A stretch of 34,747 nt of DNA from Geofilum rhodophaeum (GTDB taxonomy: Bacteria > Bacteroidota > Bacteroidia > Bacteroidales > Marinilabiliaceae), in NCBI RefSeq assembly GCF_002210225.1, contig NZ_MWUJ01000023.1:1-34747 (forward strand). Reading direction: 5' to 3'. Under the pieces are notes generated by a model that did not search any database, had not been told where the DNA came from, and worked only from the letters and a program-made list of their open reading frames with translations. Positions 33,201 through 34,747 of this stretch are shown here, one piece after another (position 1 is the first letter of the stretch; each line of letters begins with the position of its first letter). The position numbers and the translations under genes were made by a program.

Positions 33201-34301
33201 CCAGAACATCGCCAGCGAAGCAAAAGCCCTATCCTCAAAATCGTCCATCACATACCTTCGCGAAAACTCCTCCGCCTTCTTGGCCGAAGGCAAATCGCTC
33301 TTGATCCGGTGCAATAAAGGCAGCAAAAGCGACGACTCCCGATCGTCCCTCCCCATCGTCTTTTTCAGGAAAGCATTGACCTCCTTCACATTCATCCGAT
33401 CGGGCAGCAACAAAAAAGAAAACCAGTAGAGGTACTCGTGCGTCATCGAAAAAAAGCGCTTCCGCACTTTTTCCCCCTCCTCACCCGTCACCCGCGCCCT
33501 CTCAAACAGATCCAGCGCATGCGAAGTGGCCCCGCTGAAAAGCGCCATGTGCGAAAAATAAAGCAAATGGGTACCGCACTTCAACTCCTTCAAACGCTTG
33601 GGCGCCGCATCAAAGCGCCCCTGCACCCAGTCAAAATACAACAAACCATGCAACACCGCCTCCGCATTGTAGCGCTCCATACGCTCACAAAAGCGACGCA
33701 AAAAAGGCAGTCCGTCCATCGTAACCATCCCATACGAAAAAGCCCCTTGAAAAACCCGCGCCAGGAATGCCCCATCCCGCGCCAGCAACGCATCATAACC
33801 CGGCTGCCGAATAATATAATGCATTACAAAAAACAAATCCGGGATATCCGCCAACTCACTCCGATCCTCCCACTCCCAAAATAGAGGCAGCCTCCGGCCC
33901 GGAAACAAACCCTCCAGCAAATAATTGCGCAACAGCAGCTCAGGCGTCACCCGCATCGGCTGCGAATAGTCACTCACATCCGTATTAAAAACCAGGTCCA
34001 CATAATGCGGATCCTGCATCAACTCAAGAAACAAACGCAAGCGCAACTCCACCTCCACCACATAATAATGGCCATCCACCTCCACCAGACCCTTCTTCCG
34101 CAAAGACGTCAGCAAATCCGTCAGCTCCGGGTTGGTCAGCTTATAGCCCATAAGGGCCGACAAGTTGCGCAATTTCACGTACTTATAAAAGCCACCAAAC
34201 AAAACAGACAGTGTTTCCACCGCCCGTTTTTCCATCTCCGGCAAAGCGGCATACTTCTTATAAAGATCCTCCAAATGGGCATCGTAAACCATTTCCGACA
34301 T
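30213..34301 (-). CDS. SNF2-family DNA-dependent ATPase/helicase with a long N-terminal region
   Basis: A DNA translocase of 1362 residues. The C-terminal 480 residues form the Swi2/Snf2 motor: YQVEGFRWMARLHAWGAG, Walker A DDMGLGKT with Lys942, VLDEAHAIKN, LTGTPVQNHLGELW and, in the second lobe, LIFSQFVGHLALVRR, LISLKAGGLGLNLTAAD and DQASDRAHRMGQ. The roughly 900 residues before it carry no motif I can assign: a helical, winged-helix-like start and later beta-rich blocks; no SWIM zinc finger was found. The ATG at 34301 is preferred over an in-frame TTG three codons upstream. The role is probably in transcription or DNA repair, but no partner gene is adjacent. The gene lies 80 bases upstream of gltX on the same strand order. 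Confidence 0.93.
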   Translation of the reverse strand: MSEMVYDAHLEDLYKKYAALPEMEKRAVETLSVLFGGFYKYVKLRNLSALMGYKLTNPELTDLLTSLRKKGLVEVDGHYYVVEVELRLRLFLELMQDPHYVDLVFNTDVSDYSQPMRVTPELLLRNYLLEGLFPGRRLPLFWEWEDRSELADIPDLFFVMHYIIRQPGYDALLARDGAFLARVFQGAFSYGMVTMDGLPFLRRFCERMERYNAEAVLHGLLYFDWVQGRFDAAPKRLKELKCGTHLLYFSHMALFSGATSHALDLFERARVTGEEGEKVRKRFFSMTHEYLYWFSFLLLPDRMNVKEVNAFLKKTMGRDDRESSLLLPLLHRIKSDLPSAKKAEEFSRRYVMDDFEDRAFASLAMFWNRYLVRDAEEGMDVERAVAFCMDLQENEAWLFLNEMLYLLREAGLRTPLGVALPEGLDLPQPLISRVRRAEKWEHTLDGLLALGGPVKAESLGDDSLRVCYLVDPEETLIQPLLQTCRASGKWTKGRNIALSRMKEGGVDGMTEQDHRVAKAIRVSSGYYGAREYFFNGELALPALCGHPYLFLMDNPEVPLELVKGQPALITQQTGNVVELKSDFKLLKERGNVFVRKETQTRYRVYALTPVQRKALELLGDGIKVPVEGKARLLKAVEQLSGVLEVQSDLVESSGAMPTVAGDARIRVQILPLGEGLKAELFVKPLNTVPPYAQPGKGGKVIYGVLGGERCQVLRDLAAEAANRDRVLNEVALTVEEDWSGEALLFSDPYDCLHLLETVARLKDVAVLEWPEGERLSARKSASLSNLRLGVKRKGDWFELQGELQVDEDTVVSIKDLLSLSRKARGRFVELKKDQFLALTADLKKQLEELDAFVSLDKGRVQVHRFAAHALDEMKEQVASFKADKSWRDFRKQVALAGEEDLPVPAALKAELRPYQVEGFRWMARLHAWGAGACLADDMGLGKTLQAMALLLHLAEKGPSLVVCPASVVPNWVSELQRFAPALNPVLLKPGNREETLGALGTFDVLVVTYGLLHTEQKLLAGKAWAVAVLDEAHAIKNNQTKASKAAMRLTADFKLALTGTPVQNHLGELWNLFNFCNPGLLGTLQHFNERYIKSESDHQRAHLKKLIAPFILRRTKNKVLDELPAKTEITLSVELSGEEMAFYEALRRQAVETIASGEGNNGQQHLQALAEITRLRLACCHASLVQEGLDLPSSKLDAVMDIVEELLVNQHQALIFSQFVGHLALVRRVLDERGISYQYLDGSTPVPERERAVRDFQAGKSPLFLISLKAGGLGLNLTAADYVLHLDPWWNPAIEDQASDRAHRMGQRRPVTIYRMVAKNTIEEKIVQLHATKRDMADAMLEGTDQSARLSTADLLALLREV

Positions 34302-34747
34302 AACAAGCAACTAAAAATCAAACAATGAATCCCGAAAATTACCAATAAATCAGTAGTTCGTGAACCAAACATTGAAATTATTCCAAGGAACAATTCACAA
34401 AACAGCCTTAAAGGCCCTCTCAAATCTTAAATGTTTAAGCGCTCGGGAAGAATGAAAAGATTTCACCCCTTCGATAACAGCCGGTGTCAATACTTCCTTC
34501 CGCATGAACAATACCTGCATACTCCAACCCAAGCAGCCTTACGATGGAATATTCTCCGCACAGCACCTTTTTCCGAAAGACCCACCTTGGGATTAACTAT
34601 AAGCAACAGTCAAAACATTACGATAAGTACATCTCACCCTAACACAAACAAGAACAAACAACTACAAAAAACCACTTCACAAAATAGCAACAAATGGAAA
34701 ACATTCCGTAATTTTGAAAACCTTAATGTTTAACCCAAATTATTGCT
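34302..34747. other. Right-edge intergenic region, with a possible outward promoter at its end
   Basis: About 446 bases upstream of the SNF2 gene. I see no convincing gene, RNA or repeat in 34302-34700. TAATTTTG at 34709-34716 on the plus strand is an exact TAnnTTTG match and could drive a gene running out of the window. An ATG at 34726 is open to the last base (MFNPNYC) but only 22 bases are visible, so no gene is called. Confidence 0.35.

Noticed and set aside
32043-33317. Open frame of 424 codons on the plus strand opposite the SNF2 gene
   Set aside because: The translation is Gln/His/Arg/Leu-rich and featureless, and the opposite strand is part of one long SNF2 reading frame.
34431-34733. 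Open frame of 100 codons on the plus strand at the right edge
   Set aside because: Low-complexity Ser/Thr/Asn/Lys-rich product with no domain, no promoter and no good start context; likely chance.

Overview
The window looks like a chromosomal piece of a member of the Bacteroidota, probably near Bacteroidales/Marinilabiliales. The evidence is the family content (S46 dipeptidyl-peptidase, lipoprotein glutaminyl-cyclase-like M28 enzyme, GlnRS, a very long SNF2 helicase), promoters of the Bacteroidota TAnnTTTG type in front of several genes, and A-rich leaders without Shine-Dalgarno sequences. Genus cannot be decided from the sequence alone.

Layout. 1-286: a cluster of REP-like palindromes that runs into the 3' end of waaA. 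270-10200: mostly housekeeping and envelope genes: waaA (-), glnS (+), a secreted MORN-repeat protein (+), an orphan hybrid histidine kinase (-), cysS, an M28/glutaminyl-cyclase-like lipoprotein and rnhB (+). 10201-12901: an apparently inserted cassette. A 20-bp perfect direct repeat marks its two sides, one copy being the last codons of rnhB. A 174-bp MITE-like element with 22-bp terminal inverted repeats sits exactly at the left junction. The cargo is a four-gene lipoprotein operon: CsgG-like, an unknown small lipoprotein, DUF4810 and DUF799/GNA1162. 12939-15750: S46 peptidase, folB and tRNA-Cys(GCA), separated by clear terminators and promoters. 15775-28465: a ten-gene surface-polysaccharide operon on the minus strand, transcribed right to left: SLBB export protein, Wzz, metallophosphoesterase lipoprotein, cytidylyltransferase/aminotransferase fusion, ornithine-cyclodeaminase-family enzyme, Wzx flippase, LicD transferase, Wzy-like polymerase, GT4 glycosyltransferase and WecG/TagA glycosyltransferase. 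28606-34301: gltX and a 1362-residue SNF2 helicase, both minus.

How genes may work together. The polysaccharide operon has export (SLBB, Wzz), flipping (Wzx), polymerisation (Wzy) and two glycosyltransferases. It also has what looks like a private route to a CDP-activated amino-alcohol or aminophosphonate-like headgroup: fusion enzyme plus OCD-family enzyme, with LicD as the transferase. That route is the best candidate for undescribed chemistry here. The direct-repeat-flanked CsgG/DUF4810/DUF799 cassette is the best candidate for an undescribed mobile envelope system. The M28/glutaminyl-cyclase-like protein could pyroglutamylate exported proteins; two signal-peptidase-I substrates in the same window (MORN protein, SLBB protein) are predicted to begin with Gln after cleavage.

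Minor points: base composition appears lower in G+C in the CsgG cassette and the polysaccharide operon than in the housekeeping genes. This was judged by eye and not calculated.
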